DNA from: Pseudomonas sp. RIT-PI-r
GTDB taxonomy: Bacteria; Pseudomonadota; Gammaproteobacteria; Pseudomonadales; Pseudomonadaceae
DNA: 64,000 nucleotides
Assembly: GCF_001297015.1 (NCBI RefSeq)
Contig: NZ_LIGE01000015.1
Coordinates: 1 to 64,000, forward strand
Reading direction: 5' to 3'
A program made the translations under genes and the position numbers. Below are positions 7,801 to 16,040 of the stretch, piece after piece; within the stretch, counting starts at the first letter, position 1; every line of letters begins with the position of its first letter. The notes under the pieces are model-generated. The model was not told where the DNA came from. It did not search any database and worked only from the letters and a program-made list of their open reading frames with translations.

Positions 7801-10426
7801 GCACCAGGGTGCCGTAAGTGCCGGTGAATGTGCCGGCCGTGACTGGCCCGGTCGGCACACGATCAGCGCCTTGCACGTCGTTGGTCAGGACGGTGCCGGT
7901 CAACGTCAGTTGGCTTTCTGACGCTGTTCCGTTGCTGTCATCGTTGGCCTTCGGCCGGTCGTCGACGATGTTCACATCGAGCGTGGCGTTGGCTGTGGTG
8001 CCGTTGTCATCGCCCACGGTAACGGCGAACTGCTCCGGCAGATTGTTCGCGCCGTTGGCCGTCGGGTGCGCTTCGTTGTCGACCAGCGTGTAGCTGTAAC
8101 TGACGACGCCGGTGGTGGCGTTGAAACCGGTGATGGTCAGCGTACTGCCCAGCGGCGTGGTTACGGATTGCGGAAAGCCTGCGGCGACGCCGTTGGTGAC
8201 CACGGCGATGCCGCCGACGGGCAGCGGGGTGACGCCGTCCAGTGCGGTGATGGTGAACGGGCCGTTTTGCGGCAGTGCAGTGGAATCCGGTGCGCTGCCG
8301 TCCGTGAGGTTTTTCTCGTAAACGGTGAGTTCGCCGCCATTCACGTCGAGGCCGTTGATGATCACCGGATCGTCGTTGTTGTGGATCTGCAGCACCAGAT
8401 TCGCCGTGCTGGTATCGCCGTCCGAGTCGGTGAGGGTGTAGGTGAAGGTCTCGGTGCCGTTGCCGCCGCCGTGGAGGTTTTTGAAGTCGGCATCGGTCGG
8501 GTTCAGCGTGTAGGTGTACGTGCCATTGGCGTTGAGCACCAGGGTGCCGTAGGTACCGGTGAATGTGCCGGCGGTGACTGGGCCGGTCGGCACACGGTCG
8601 GCGCCTTGCACGTCGTTGGTCGGGACGTTGCCGGTCAACGTCAGCAAGGTTTCAGAAGCGGTCGATGGGTTGCTGTCATCCACGGCTTTTGGCAGGTCGT
8701 CGACGATGTTCACATCGAGGGTGCCATTAGCAGTGCTGCCGTTGTCATCGACCACGGTGACGGCAAACTGCTCAGCCAGGTTATTCGCGCCGTTGGCGGT
8801 TGGATGCGCTTCGTTGTCGACCAGGGTGTAGCTGTAGCTGACCACGCCCGTGGTGGCGTTGAAACCGGTGATGGTCAGCGTACTGCCCAGCGGCGTGGTC
8901 ACGGATTGCGGGAAGCCTGCGGCGACACCGTTGGTGACCACGGCGATGCCACCGACGGTCAGCGTGGTGACGCCGTCCAGTGCGGTGATGGTGAAGGTGC
9001 CGTTTTGGGTCAGCGCGGTGGAATCCGGTGCGCTGCCGTCAGTGAGGTTTTTTTCGTAGACCGTCAGCTCGCCGCCCTCGACGTTCAAGCCGTTGATGAT
9101 CACGGGGTCATCATTGTTGTGGATCTGCAGAACGAGGTTTGCCGTGCTGGTATCGCCATCGGCATCAGTGAGGGTGTAGGTGAAGGTCTCGGTGCCGTTG
9201 CCACCGCCGTGCAGGTTTTTGAAGTCGGCATCGTTGGTGTTCAGCGTGTAGGTGTACGTGCCGTTGGCGTTGAGCACCAGCGTGCCGTAAGTACCGGTGA
9301 AAGTGCCAGGCGTGATCGGCCCGGCATCGGGGCCGGTGGGCACGCGGTCGGCGCCTTGCACATCGTTGGTCAGGACGTTGCCGGTCAACGTCAGCAACGT
9401 CTCGGAAGCCGTGCCATTGTTGTCGTCGACCGCGCGCGGCACGTCGTCGGTGATGTTGACGTCAAGGGTGCCGGTGGCGGTGTCGCCATTGTTGTCGCCG
9501 GCAATCACGGTGAACTGTTCGCTGAGGCTGTTGGCGCCATCGCCGGCAGCGTGGGTTTCATTGCCGTTGAGGGTGTAGCTGTAGCTGACCGCGCCCGTCG
9601 CCGGGTTGTAGCCGGTGATGGTCAGGGTGTTGCCCAGTTGCGTGGTGATCGATTGTGGAAAACCGACCGGCACGCCGCCGACAAGGACGTTGATGCCGCC
9701 AATGCTCAGGCTGCTCAAGCCATCCGGGGCTGATACCGTGAAACTGCCGCTCTGCGTCAGCGCTCCCGGGTTGGCCGCCGAACCGTCAGGCAGATTGGCT
9801 TCGTTGAGGTTCAGTTCACCGCCCGGCACGGCGAGGCCGTCGATGATCACTGGACTGTTGACCACCAGCGGTGGCGGCGGCGTGATCGGCGCGGCATTGT
9901 CGTCGCCGTTGTCGATCACCGCGTTATGACGCTCTTCAGGAAACTCGGGAATACCGCCGAACCCGGCAGTGGGGAAGCCGATGATCGGATCTACACGCCC
10001 GCCGACTTCAGTCAGCAGAACAAAGCTGTGGCCGCCACCTGCCTCTCCCGGTGCACCGCCGGGGGCATTGGGGCCGGCAGCCGTGGCTTCAGCGGTTTTG
10101 CTGGGGTCATCACCCGCGGCAATGGCTTTCTGGATTTGCTCGACGTCGGTCAGTTGCGCTTCGCTCGGGGTCACGGCCTCCGCAACGTTCACATGAGCGG
10201 CCTGATCCGCCAGCAACTGGCCGGTCATGGTCAGGCTGCTGTCGCGACCCAAGGTCAGCTCCTGACCGTTCTGCAGTTTCACCGCCACCGCGCCTTCAGC
10301 GCCGGTGATCAGTTGATCGCCTGCAAATAAACGGTCGCCCTCAACCAACGGACGCTTGATGCCGTCGGCTGCCTGCGCGAATACCTGACCAATGACTTTT
10401 GTGACGGTACCGATGAGCGTTGCCAT
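1805..10426 (-). CDS. Giant RTX adhesin, LapA/MapA class, type I secreted
   Basis: A 2873-residue repeat adhesin. The ATG at 10426 is chosen over an in-frame start 47 codons upstream because GGAGGA precedes it and the product then begins MATLIGTVTKVIGQVFAQ, the usual LapA-type retention module. TAAG at residues 115-118 matches the LapG cleavage motif. From residue ~190 to ~2050 come tandem cadherin/VCBS-like modules: six with a GELTVYEKNL motif (the first diverged) and five with VLTNDVQGAD. Much of this is a near-identical ~735-bp period. A von Willebrand A domain with MIDAS motif DISGS lies at ~2060-2250. RTX nonapeptides (GGAGNDLL, GDGNDVL) lie at ~2600-2750, followed by a C-terminal secretion region. 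The exporter genes are divergent upstream. Role by family: cell-surface adhesion and biofilm formation, released by LapG when c-di-GMP is low. Which named adhesin (LapA, MapA or other) it is orthologous to cannot be settled here. Confidence 0.93.
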   Translation of the reverse strand: MATLIGTVTKVIGQVFAQAADGIKRPLVEGDRLFAGDQLITGAEGAVAVKLQNGQELTLGRDSSLTMTGQLLADQAAHVNVAEAVTPSEAQLTDVEQIQKAIAAGDDPSKTAEATAAGPNAPGGAPGEAGGGHSFVLLTEVGGRVDPIIGFPTAGFGGIPEFPEERHNAVIDNGDDNAAPITPPPPLVVNSPVIIDGLAVPGGELNLNEANLPDGSAANPGALTQSGSFTVSAPDGLSSLSIGGINVLVGGVPVGFPQSITTQLGNTLTITGYNPATGAVSYSYTLNGNETHAAGDGANSLSEQFTVIAGDNNGDTATGTLDVNITDDVPRAVDDNNGTASETLLTLTGNVLTNDVQGADRVPTGPDAGPITPGTFTGTYGTLVLNANGTYTYTLNTNDADFKNLHGGGNGTETFTYTLTDADGDTSTANLVLQIHNNDDPVIINGLNVEGGELTVYEKNLTDGSAPDSTALTQNGTFTITALDGVTTLTVGGIAVVTNGVAAGFPQSVTTPLGSTLTITGFNATTGVVSYSYTLVDNEAHPTANGANNLAEQFAVTVVDDNGSTANGTLDVNIVDDLPKAVDDSNPSTASETLLTLTGNVPTNDVQGADRVPTGPVTAGTFTGTYGTLVLNANGTYTYTLNPTDADFKNLHGGGNGTETFTYTLTDSDGDTSTANLVLQIHNNDDPVIINGLDVNGGELTVYEKNLTDGSAPDSTALPQNGPFTITALDGVTPLPVGGIAVVTNGVAAGFPQSVTTPLGSTLTITGFNATTGVVSYSYTLVDNEAHPTANGANNLPEQFAVTVGDDNGTTANATLDVNIVDDRPKANDDSNGTASESQLTLTGTVLTNDVQGADRVPTGPVTAGTFTGTYGTLVLNANGTYTYTLNTNDADFKNLHGGGNGTETFAYTITDSDGDTSTANLVLNIHNNDDPVLLNGLDVNGGELTVYEKNLTDGSAPDSTALTQNGTFTITALDGVTTLTVGGIAVVTNGVAAGFPQSVTTPLGSTLTITGFNATTGVVSYSYTLVDNEAHPTANGANNLPEQFAVTVVDDNGTTANATLDVNIVDDLPKANDDSNGTASESQLTLTGNVLTNDVQGADRVPTGPVTAGTFTGTYGTLVLNANGTYTYTLNTNDTDFKNLHGGGNGTETFAYTITDSDGDTSTANLVLQIHNNDDPVIINGLDVNGGELTVYEKNLSDGTAPDTPALTQSGTFTVTALDGLQTLTVGGINVVSGGVAAGFPQSVVTPLGSTLTITGYNPATGVVSYSYTLVDNETHPNANGANSITENFNVVATDTDGSTANGQINVNIVDDLPSAHPDAASVAEGGTVSGNVLNNDIGGADGPAVTGAVVGVRAGSDTSTSAIGGLNSNINGTYGYLTLDANGNAVYHSNPNVVNGPGAVDVFTYTVRDADGDESTTTITIDVANSKLCATSDTDVTVFEKALDLTKDGADLAPGTVTGSDPTSTGETASGTLVGSVTGAVGAISYALVGSASGNYGQIVLNPNGTYTYTLTSPASTTPHADDGANSLTETFTYQATDSLGNIVTSTIVVNIVDDVPKAVNDSNANSAAETQLTLTGNVLTNDVQGADVVATGPNAGPITAGTFTGTYGTLVLNANGTYTYTLNPNDADFKNLHGGGNGTETFTYTLTDADGDTSTANLVLNIHNNDDPVLLNGLDVNGGELTVYEKNLGDGTSPDTPALTRSGTFTVTALDGLQTLTVGGIAVVTNGVAAGFPQSVVSPLGSTFTVTGYNPATGVVSYSYTLVDNETHPNANGANSLTENFNVVATDTDGSTANGQINVNIIDDLPTAKPDTGSVAEGGTVNVSVLGNDISGADGAATVVGVRAGSNTGTSAIGGLNSNINGNFGYLTLDAAGNAVYHSNPNSVSPPGATDTFTYTIRDSDGDESTTTITINVADSKLLASVDQDVTVYEKALDLSKDGADLAPGTVTGSDPSNTGETATGTLVGAVTGGSGAITYTLVGSATGSYGQIQLNADGTYTYTLTSAPKTSPSANDGANTLSESFTYKATDALGNSTTSTLVVNIVDDVPKAVASDRSVAAVEIDSNLLIVLDISGSMADASGVPGLSRLALAKQAISALLDKYDDLGDVKVQLVTFSSNATDRTSVWVDVATAKTILAGLTAGGGTNYDAAVAVMQTAFNTSGKLTGAQNVGYFFSDGKPNEGDINAADEAALKNFLDANNIKNYAIGLGSGVSNANLDPLAYDGISHTNTNAVVVTDLNQLNSVLSGTVQGAPVTGSLLGEGGTFGADGGFIKSIVIDGTTYTYDPKALSGQGSLTPSGGTNHGTFNTANNTLSIATNNGGTLLINLDSGDYTYTSQKTTAVLITENIGFTVSDNDGDLASSTLTVKVIPNAPPVAVDDHVITNVLSGNIVVPGELLLANDTDPNGDTLNATPTSFNTGWISKAADFTGTGAINFTGTNVNTAANQNLANVRSSFSANAATMTALLVVSGYLGAVTNSNANDEDRITVNLRQGETLNLDHNLAAGHVTMEYSINGGAYTTLADGQTLTASADGVYQIHITNIANPSGGGNPNAAENYQLTMTLNYAGAHDITPDFHGSYTANDNHGGSDTANVSISYQDGHTLTGTAGDDVLVAGSGDNIINAGDGNDVLTAGSGNNELHGGAGNDLLYSGPGNDLLDGGTGIDTASYAHATAGVTVNLGLLGAQNTLGAGPDTLTGIENLIGSNFNDTLTGDNNNNVINGGLGNDILNGGGGDDLLIGGMGNNTMTGGAGADTFQWLKGNSGHDLITDFTPGTDKLDLSQLLQGENGTTASLDDYLHFTVSGSGASVMTSIDVSAMAGATPNQTIDLAGVNLASHYGVTPGAGGMIASGHDTATIISGMLNDHSLKVDTV

Positions 10427-10959
10427 GTGAAATCCTCCGCTGCCGACCACCGTCAGCACTGGTTCGCGAAGCAGCCCATGGCTCAATCGGGTTGTCGGAG
10501 GCGACGCTCGCACCCTCGACAGTTCGTTTCGCAGGAGTTGTTTGAAGAGAAATCCTAGCGCTATCAAGCACTTGCGAATCCTGATTCAAACAGCCCGCCC
10601 ACTAACGCTACGTAACGGTGGTGAATCACCCGAGTGACAAAAATCTGTCGCTCTTTCGCCGCTACGCGTCCCTCCCCTTCAGCAGTACTTCGCCGTATGT
10701 CGCAAAGTGAGTGGAACTTTCCTCAAGCCTTTCTGAGCTCCCTAAAGCGCATAAAACAAAGGCTTTCGTGCTGAACAATGTGCTGGTTTTGCTAAAGCGC
10801 ATAAGTTTTTTTCGGCATAAGCCTTATGAAAAATTTTTCTTAGCTACGCTCTAGGATGTTCTTAGCTCTGTTGTTACAAGAGTGAAACGCTTAGACCTAC
10901 AAATATCGTCAAATATTTGGCGACAGTAACACACCATCAGGACTCAGGGAGATGCACCC
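10427..10959. other. Divergent intergenic region between adhesin and exporter genes
   Basis: This 533-bp non-coding stretch must carry both divergent promoters. It is AT-rich from about 10730 to 10920. It holds a 13-bp direct repeat, a CATAAG palindrome and a GGTGAATCACC palindrome near 10620. No ORF worth calling was seen. Confidence 0.7.
10742..10828. promoter_or_regulatory. Direct repeats CTAAAGCGCATAA and nearby palindrome, candidate regulator sites
   Basis: CTAAAGCGCATAA occurs exactly at 10742-10754 and again at 10792-10804, 50 bp apart. The palindrome CATAAGCCTTATG follows at 10816-10828. The spacing of about five helical turns and the position between the adhesin and its exporter suggest binding sites for a shared regulator. 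The protein is unknown. Confidence 0.45.
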
Positions 10960-12318
10960 ATGCGCGTTCTAACCCCCCTCTGCAGCGCGGTTTTGCTGGC
11001 CATGGCTTGCACTTCTCAAGCCCAGGCCATGAACCTTACCGAGGCTATTCAAAGCACCATCGCCACTCACCCGGAACTGGCTTCGCGCGTGGACGCCCGC
11101 CTGTCGGCAGATGAACAAGTCAAAGTCGCCAAGGGCGGCTTCTATCCGTCGGTCGATTTGAATGCTGCGTATGGCCGTGGCTACAGCGACAACACCAACA
11201 CCCGGGCCTTCGGAAATCACCACACCGAAATCCTCAATTACACCCAGTCCGAGCTGCGTCTGCGGCAGATGCTGTTCGACGGCTTCAACACTGCCAACGA
11301 AGTCGAGCGCACCAAAGGCGTGTCCAATTCGCGCGCGTACTACGCGCAAGGCACCGCACAGGACCTGGCCCTGCGCACCATCGAGGTCTACCTCGAAGTA
11401 CTCAAGCGTCGCGAGCTGGTGACCCTGGCCAAGAACAACCTGCAGGCGCATTTGCGGGTCAACGACCAGATCGGCCTGCGCACCGAGCGTGGCGTCGGCA
11501 GCACCGCCGACTCGGATCAATCGGTCGCCCGTAAGGCGTTGGCACAGAACAACCTCGATACCGCCGAAGTCGATCTGGCCGACGCCGAATCGAACTTCTA
11601 CAGCGTGGTCGGGCGCATGCCCGATGAGCTGGAAACCCCGGCCTCGACCCGTGGCGAATTACCGACCAGCCTGCCGGAAGCCCAGCAGAGCATGGTCGAA
11701 AACAACCCGTACCTGAAATCCGCCCAGGCTGACGTGCAATCGGCCGAGAGCCAGTACGAAGTCGCCAAGTCGCCGTTCTATCCACGCTTCGATGCTGAAG
11801 CCGCCGTCGGCGCGAACAACAACGTGCAGGGCGATGAAGGCCACGACAACGAATGGCGTGTGGGTGTGGTGATGAACTACAACCTGTTCCGTGGCGGCAG
11901 CGACAAGGCACGACTGGCCTCCGATGCGCACCAGATCAACCAGGCGATGGACATCCGCAACAACGCCCTGCGTCAGTTGAACGAGAACATTCACCTGGCG
12001 TGGAACGCCATGGTCAACGCGAAGAAACAGACCCCGACCGCCCGCGAATATGCGGAAACCACCAAACGCGTTCGCGCCGCGTATCAGGACCAGTTCGGCT
12101 TGGGCCAACGCACCCTGCTCGACTTGCTCGACAGTGAAAACGAGCTCTACAACGCCAACCGTCGCTACACCGAAATCCGCTACACCGAGGAATATTCGAT
12201 GTACCGCGTGCTGGCGAACATGGGCCAGTTGCTGAGCAAACAACGGGTGGTGTTGCCGGCCGATGCGATTGCCGCGACCGAGGTCAAAAACGAAGCGCGG
12301 CTGCCTGAACTGAAATAA
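10960..12318 (+). CDS. TolC-family outer membrane channel of the adhesin exporter (LapE-like)
   Basis: A 452-residue outer membrane efflux protein with a Sec signal peptide (MRVLTPLCSAVLLAMACTSQAQA) and the two long repeated coiled-coil halves of TolC-type channels. The first mature residues, MNLTEAIQSTIATHPELASR, are typical of the type I secretion TolC subfamily. AGGGAGAT sits just upstream of the ATG. It is the first gene of a set with the ABC exporter and HlyD-type adaptor, divergent from the giant adhesin, so it most likely forms the outer membrane exit for that adhesin. A REP element separates it from the exporter gene, but all three genes share strand and function. Confidence 0.9.
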   Translation: MRVLTPLCSAVLLAMACTSQAQAMNLTEAIQSTIATHPELASRVDARLSADEQVKVAKGGFYPSVDLNAAYGRGYSDNTNTRAFGNHHTEILNYTQSELRLRQMLFDGFNTANEVERTKGVSNSRAYYAQGTAQDLALRTIEVYLEVLKRRELVTLAKNNLQAHLRVNDQIGLRTERGVGSTADSDQSVARKALAQNNLDTAEVDLADAESNFYSVVGRMPDELETPASTRGELPTSLPEAQQSMVENNPYLKSAQADVQSAESQYEVAKSPFYPRFDAEAAVGANNNVQGDEGHDNEWRVGVVMNYNLFRGGSDKARLASDAHQINQAMDIRNNALRQLNENIHLAWNAMVNAKKQTPTAREYAETTKRVRAAYQDQFGLGQRTLLDLLDSENELYNANRRYTEIRYTEEYSMYRVLANMGQLLSKQRVVLPADAIAATEVKNEARLPELK

Positions 12319-12328
12319 GTCCCCTGTT

Positions 12329-12434
12329 GATCGTTCCCACGCTCTGCGTGGGAATGCCTCAATGGACGCTCTGCGTCCGCTTTGGGACGCGGAGCGTCCC
12401 GGGCTGCATTCCCACGCGGAGCGTGGGAACGATC
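12329..12434. repeat. REP inverted pair (GATCGTTCCCACGC type)
   Basis: GATCGTTCCCACGC...GTGGGAATGC and its inverted copy flank a GGACGC-rich internal hairpin, between the tolC-like and ABC genes. Confidence 0.9.
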
Positions 12435-12475
12435 AATGTGTGGATTCCCGTGCCCGTTCAACAGAGGCGATCAAT

Positions 12476-14635
12476 ATGACCAGCATGGAACCCGGCCACT
12501 CCGGGATTGATCCGCGGCTGAGCTTCGATGATCCGTTACTCGACGGTCTGTTGATCCTCTGCAAACTGCATGGCGCCATCGTCAGTCGGGCCAGCCTGAG
12601 CGCCGGGCTGCCCTTGAACAAACAACGCCTGAGCCTGGATTTGCTGCCGCGCGCCGCTGCCCGGGCCGGGTTGCAGGCGCGCATCTTGCGCCGCGATCTG
12701 AAAGATATTTCACCGCTCAACCTGCCGATCCTGTTGCTGCTCAACGATGGCCGCACCGCCGTGTTGCGGCGTTTCGGCGATGACGGCAAAGCGCTGATCC
12801 TGCCCAGCGAAGCCGATGGCGGCGAGCAATGGATCAGCCGCGAAGAACTCACCGAGCACTATAGCGGCCAGGCCTTGTTCGCCCGTCCGCGCCACGAACT
12901 CGAAGACCTGCGCTCGCCGTTGGTGCCACGGGTGCATGCGTGGTTTCGCGACACGTTGAAACTGTCAAAATGGCTCTACAGCGATGCGATTCTCGCGAGT
13001 TTCCTGATCAACCTTTTAGGCCTGATGGTGCCGCTGTTCGTCATGCAGACCTACGACCGCGTGGTACCGAATCAGGCCACTTCGACCTTGTGGGTGCTGT
13101 CGATCGGGCTGCTGATCGGCACCGGTTTCGAGCTGGTGTTGCGGGTGGTGCGTGCACACTTGCTCGACACTGCCGGCAAGAAAACCGATGTGATCCTTTC
13201 CGCGACTTTATTCGAACGCATCACTGGCATGTCGATGAAGGCGCGGCCGGCGACCATCGGCGGTTTTGCGCAGAGCATTCATGACTTTCAGGGCCTGCGC
13301 GAATTTCTCACGGCAGTGACGCTGACCAGCCTGATCGACCTGCCCTTCGTGGTGTTGATGCTGGTGGTCATCGGTTTGCTCGGCGGCTGGCTGGTGGTGA
13401 TTCCGCTGCTGGCGTTTCCAATCACCATCATCTTCGCGATGATCATTCAGGTGCGTCTGCGTGACACCGTGCAAAAGAGCCTGAGCCTCGGTGCCGAACG
13501 CCAAGCGGTGCTGATCGAAACCCTCGGTGGCCTGGAAACCCTCAAGGCTTGCAGCGCCGAAAGCGAGCGCCAGCACAAATGGGAAAGCACCCACGGCGCC
13601 CTCACCCGCCTCGACAGCCATGCGCGCAACCTGTCGGCGCTGGCCACCAACGGCACATTGTTCATCCAACAATTCTCAGGGATGGCGACCATTGTCGCCG
13701 GGGTCTACAGCATCATCGCCGGCAATCTCAGCGTCGGTGCGCTGGTCGCCAGTTACATGCTCGGCAGCCGTGTGCTCGCGCCGCTGGGGCAGATCGCCGG
13801 GCTGATCACGCGCTATCAGCAAGCGCAACTGACCATGAAAAGCACTGATGCGCTGATGGCCTTGCCGCAGGAACGTGACGGCAAACAGCGGCCATTGGAG
13901 CGCACGCAGTTGCAAGGCGCGCTGGACGTCAACGGCGTGACCTTCCATTACAACGGTCAAAATGCGCCGGCGCTGAGCAACGTCACCTTCAGCCTGAAAC
14001 CCGGCGAGCGGGTCGGCATCATTGGCCGCAGCGGTTCGGGCAAAAGCACCTTGGCGCGATTGGTCATGGGCTTCTACGAACCCGAAGAAGGCCAACTGCT
14101 GCTCGACGGCCTCGACCTGCGCCAACTCGATGTCGCCGACCTGCGCCAGCAGATCGGTTATGTCGCCCACGACCTGCCGCTGCTGGCCGGCAGCCTGCGT
14201 GACAACCTGACCCTCGGCGCACGTTACATCAGCGATTCGCGGATGCTCGAAGTGGCCGAACTGACCGGCGTGACCGAACTCGCTCGCCAGCATCCGCAAG
14301 GTTTCGATCGGCCGGTGGGCGAGCGCGGACAATTGCTCTCCGGCGGCCAGCGCCAGGCCGTGTTGCTGGCGCGTTCGCTATTGCTTGATCCGCCGATCAT
14401 GCTGCTCGACGAACCCACCAGCGCCATGGACAACAGCAGTGAAGACTTGCTGCGGCAGAAACTGCATGGCTGGGTGCAAGGCAAAACCTTACTGCTGGTG
14501 ACCCACCGCACTTCGATGCTGAGTCTGGTGGACCGGTTGCTGGTGCTGGACAACGGCCGGGTCGTCGCCGACGGTCCGAAAGAAGCGGTCATCGATGCAC
14601 TGCGCAAGGGCCGTGTCGGCTCGGCGGCGGTCTAG
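12476..14635 (+). CDS. Type I secretion ABC transporter/permease with C39-like domain (LapB-like)
   Basis: 719 residues from the ATG at 12476, which has GAGGCG upstream; an in-frame start 38 codons earlier lies in the REP and is rejected. Residues ~20-140 form a C39-like domain without the protease QxxxxxC motif, as in HlyB/LapB-type exporters that bind but do not cut their substrate. Five or six membrane helices follow at ~160-420. The ATPase domain has Walker A GRSGSGKST, signature LLSGGQRQA and Walker B IMLLDEPTSAMD. It lies 10 bp before the HlyD-type gene, so the two are co-transcribed. Role: inner membrane motor for exporting the neighbouring RTX adhesin. Confidence 0.92.
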   Translation: MTSMEPGHSGIDPRLSFDDPLLDGLLILCKLHGAIVSRASLSAGLPLNKQRLSLDLLPRAAARAGLQARILRRDLKDISPLNLPILLLLNDGRTAVLRRFGDDGKALILPSEADGGEQWISREELTEHYSGQALFARPRHELEDLRSPLVPRVHAWFRDTLKLSKWLYSDAILASFLINLLGLMVPLFVMQTYDRVVPNQATSTLWVLSIGLLIGTGFELVLRVVRAHLLDTAGKKTDVILSATLFERITGMSMKARPATIGGFAQSIHDFQGLREFLTAVTLTSLIDLPFVVLMLVVIGLLGGWLVVIPLLAFPITIIFAMIIQVRLRDTVQKSLSLGAERQAVLIETLGGLETLKACSAESERQHKWESTHGALTRLDSHARNLSALATNGTLFIQQFSGMATIVAGVYSIIAGNLSVGALVASYMLGSRVLAPLGQIAGLITRYQQAQLTMKSTDALMALPQERDGKQRPLERTQLQGALDVNGVTFHYNGQNAPALSNVTFSLKPGERVGIIGRSGSGKSTLARLVMGFYEPEEGQLLLDGLDLRQLDVADLRQQIGYVAHDLPLLAGSLRDNLTLGARYISDSRMLEVAELTGVTELARQHPQGFDRPVGERGQLLSGGQRQAVLLARSLLLDPPIMLLDEPTSAMDNSSEDLLRQKLHGWVQGKTLLLVTHRTSMLSLVDRLLVLDNGRVVADGPKEAVIDALRKGRVGSAAV

Positions 14636-14645
14636 GAGTTGCCCC

Positions 14646-16007
14646 ATGTCTGCTTCCCCCGATAGCAAAGATCGCGGCTACTTCGACAGTTTCGGTAAAA
14701 GCGCCGAAGCGGAATTCATGCCGGAAACCGCCGGTGCTTCGCTGCAGGATTCGCCGCGCTGGGCGCGGATCACCGTGTGGCTGGCGGCGGCGCTGCTGAT
14801 CAGCGCGGTGGTCTGGGCCAAGTTCGCCGTGCTCGAAGAAGTGACCATGGGCGAAGGCAAGGCGATTCCGTCGAGCAAGGTGCAGGTGATCCAGAACCTT
14901 GAGGGCGGGATCGTTACCGAAATCTTTGTGCGTGAAGGGCAAATGGTCAATAAGGGCGACACCCTGCTGCGTCTGGATGACACGCGCTTTCGCTCGAACA
15001 AGGGCGAGAGCGAGGCCGATCGCTATGCGCTGACCGCGCAGGTCGAACGGTTGTCGGCGGAGGCCGAGGGCCGGCCGTTCAAGCTCTCTGATGAGGTGAT
15101 CGCCAAGGCACCGCAAGTCGCCGAAGACGAGCGTTCGCTGTATGAACAACGCCAGCGCCGGCTGGCCAGCGAGCAGCGTACGTTGAGCGAACAACTGCGG
15201 CAGAAGACTCAGGAACTCGCCGAATTTCGCTCCAAGCAGGGCCAGTTCAGTTCCAGTCTGGCGTTGCTGCAGCAAGAGATGAACATGTCCGAACCGCTGG
15301 TAAAAACCGGCGCGGTCTCGCCCGTGGAAATCCTACGGCTGAAACGCAGCGCCGTGGAAATCCGTGGCTCGTTGAACGCCACCACTCTAGCGATTCCCCG
15401 CGCCGAATCAGCGATTGCCGAGATCCGCAGCAAGATCGACGAGTCGGAACAGACCTTCCGCTCGGAAGCCGCGAAAGAGCTGAATGAGAAACGCACCGAT
15501 CTGTCGAAAATCACCGCGACCAGCATCGCCATCGACGACCGCGTCACCCGCACGACGGTGACCTCACCGGTGCATGGGGTGATCAAACAATTGAAGGTCA
15601 ACACCATCGGTGGCGTGGTTCAACCGGGCAGCGACATGGTTGAAATCGTGCCGCTGGAAGACAACCTGCTGATCGAAGCCAAAGTGCGCCCGCAGGATGT
15701 CGCGTTCCTGCATCCGGGCCAGAAAGCCATGGTCAAGTTCAGTGCCTATGACTACACGATTTACGGCGGGTTGAGCGCCAAGCTTGAGTTGATCGGCGCC
15801 GACACGATTACCGATGACAAGGGCAACAGCTTTTATCTGATTCAGGTGCGCACCGATAAAAACCATTTGGGCGGGGATGTTAAACCGCTGCTGATCATTC
15901 CGGGGATGGTGGCGACGGTGGACATTATTACCGGGGAGAAGAGTGTCCTGGATTACTTGCTGAAACCGGTGCTTAAAGCCCGGACCGAGGCGATGCGCGA
16001 ACGCTAG
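14646..16007 (+). CDS. HlyD-family periplasmic adaptor of type I secretion (LapC-like)
   Basis: 453 residues. The ATG at 14646 has AGGAG seven bases upstream; the longer frame starting inside the ABC gene is not used. There is a short cytosolic N-terminus, one membrane helix (ITVWLAAALLISAVVWAKF, residues ~39-57), a lipoyl-like half-motif (KVQVIQNLEGGIV), a long coiled coil at ~130-290, and the second half-barrel with VHGVIKQLKVNTIGGVVQPG, the classic HlyD signature. It should bridge the ABC exporter and the TolC-like channel. The usual HlyD family length is about 430-480 residues, so it appears complete. Confidence 0.92.
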   Translation: MSASPDSKDRGYFDSFGKSAEAEFMPETAGASLQDSPRWARITVWLAAALLISAVVWAKFAVLEEVTMGEGKAIPSSKVQVIQNLEGGIVTEIFVREGQMVNKGDTLLRLDDTRFRSNKGESEADRYALTAQVERLSAEAEGRPFKLSDEVIAKAPQVAEDERSLYEQRQRRLASEQRTLSEQLRQKTQELAEFRSKQGQFSSSLALLQQEMNMSEPLVKTGAVSPVEILRLKRSAVEIRGSLNATTLAIPRAESAIAEIRSKIDESEQTFRSEAAKELNEKRTDLSKITATSIAIDDRVTRTTVTSPVHGVIKQLKVNTIGGVVQPGSDMVEIVPLEDNLLIEAKVRPQDVAFLHPGQKAMVKFSAYDYTIYGGLSAKLELIGADTITDDKGNSFYLIQVRTDKNHLGGDVKPLLIIPGMVATVDIITGEKSVLDYLLKPVLKARTEAMRER

Positions 16008-16040
16008 AGATATCCGGATTTTGTGGTGAATTGACTGGCC

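Noticed and set aside
8180..8300. Diversity-generating retroelement target
   Set aside because: Adenine-biased changes in one repeat hint at it, but no reverse transcriptase or template repeat exists in the window and the changes are only A-to-C.
5400..9400. Possible CRISPR-like or satellite repeats
   Set aside because: The ~735-bp repeats are coding modules of the adhesin; there are no short repeats with unique spacers.
8066..9733. A 555-codon plus-strand frame and similar ones at 6257-7186 and 7331-7921
   Set aside because: They repeat with the adhesin period and are shadows of its coding strand.
12362..12475. Earlier start for the ABC exporter
   Set aside because: The 38 extra codons translate a REP hairpin; the ATG at 12476 has a ribosome site and family-like start.
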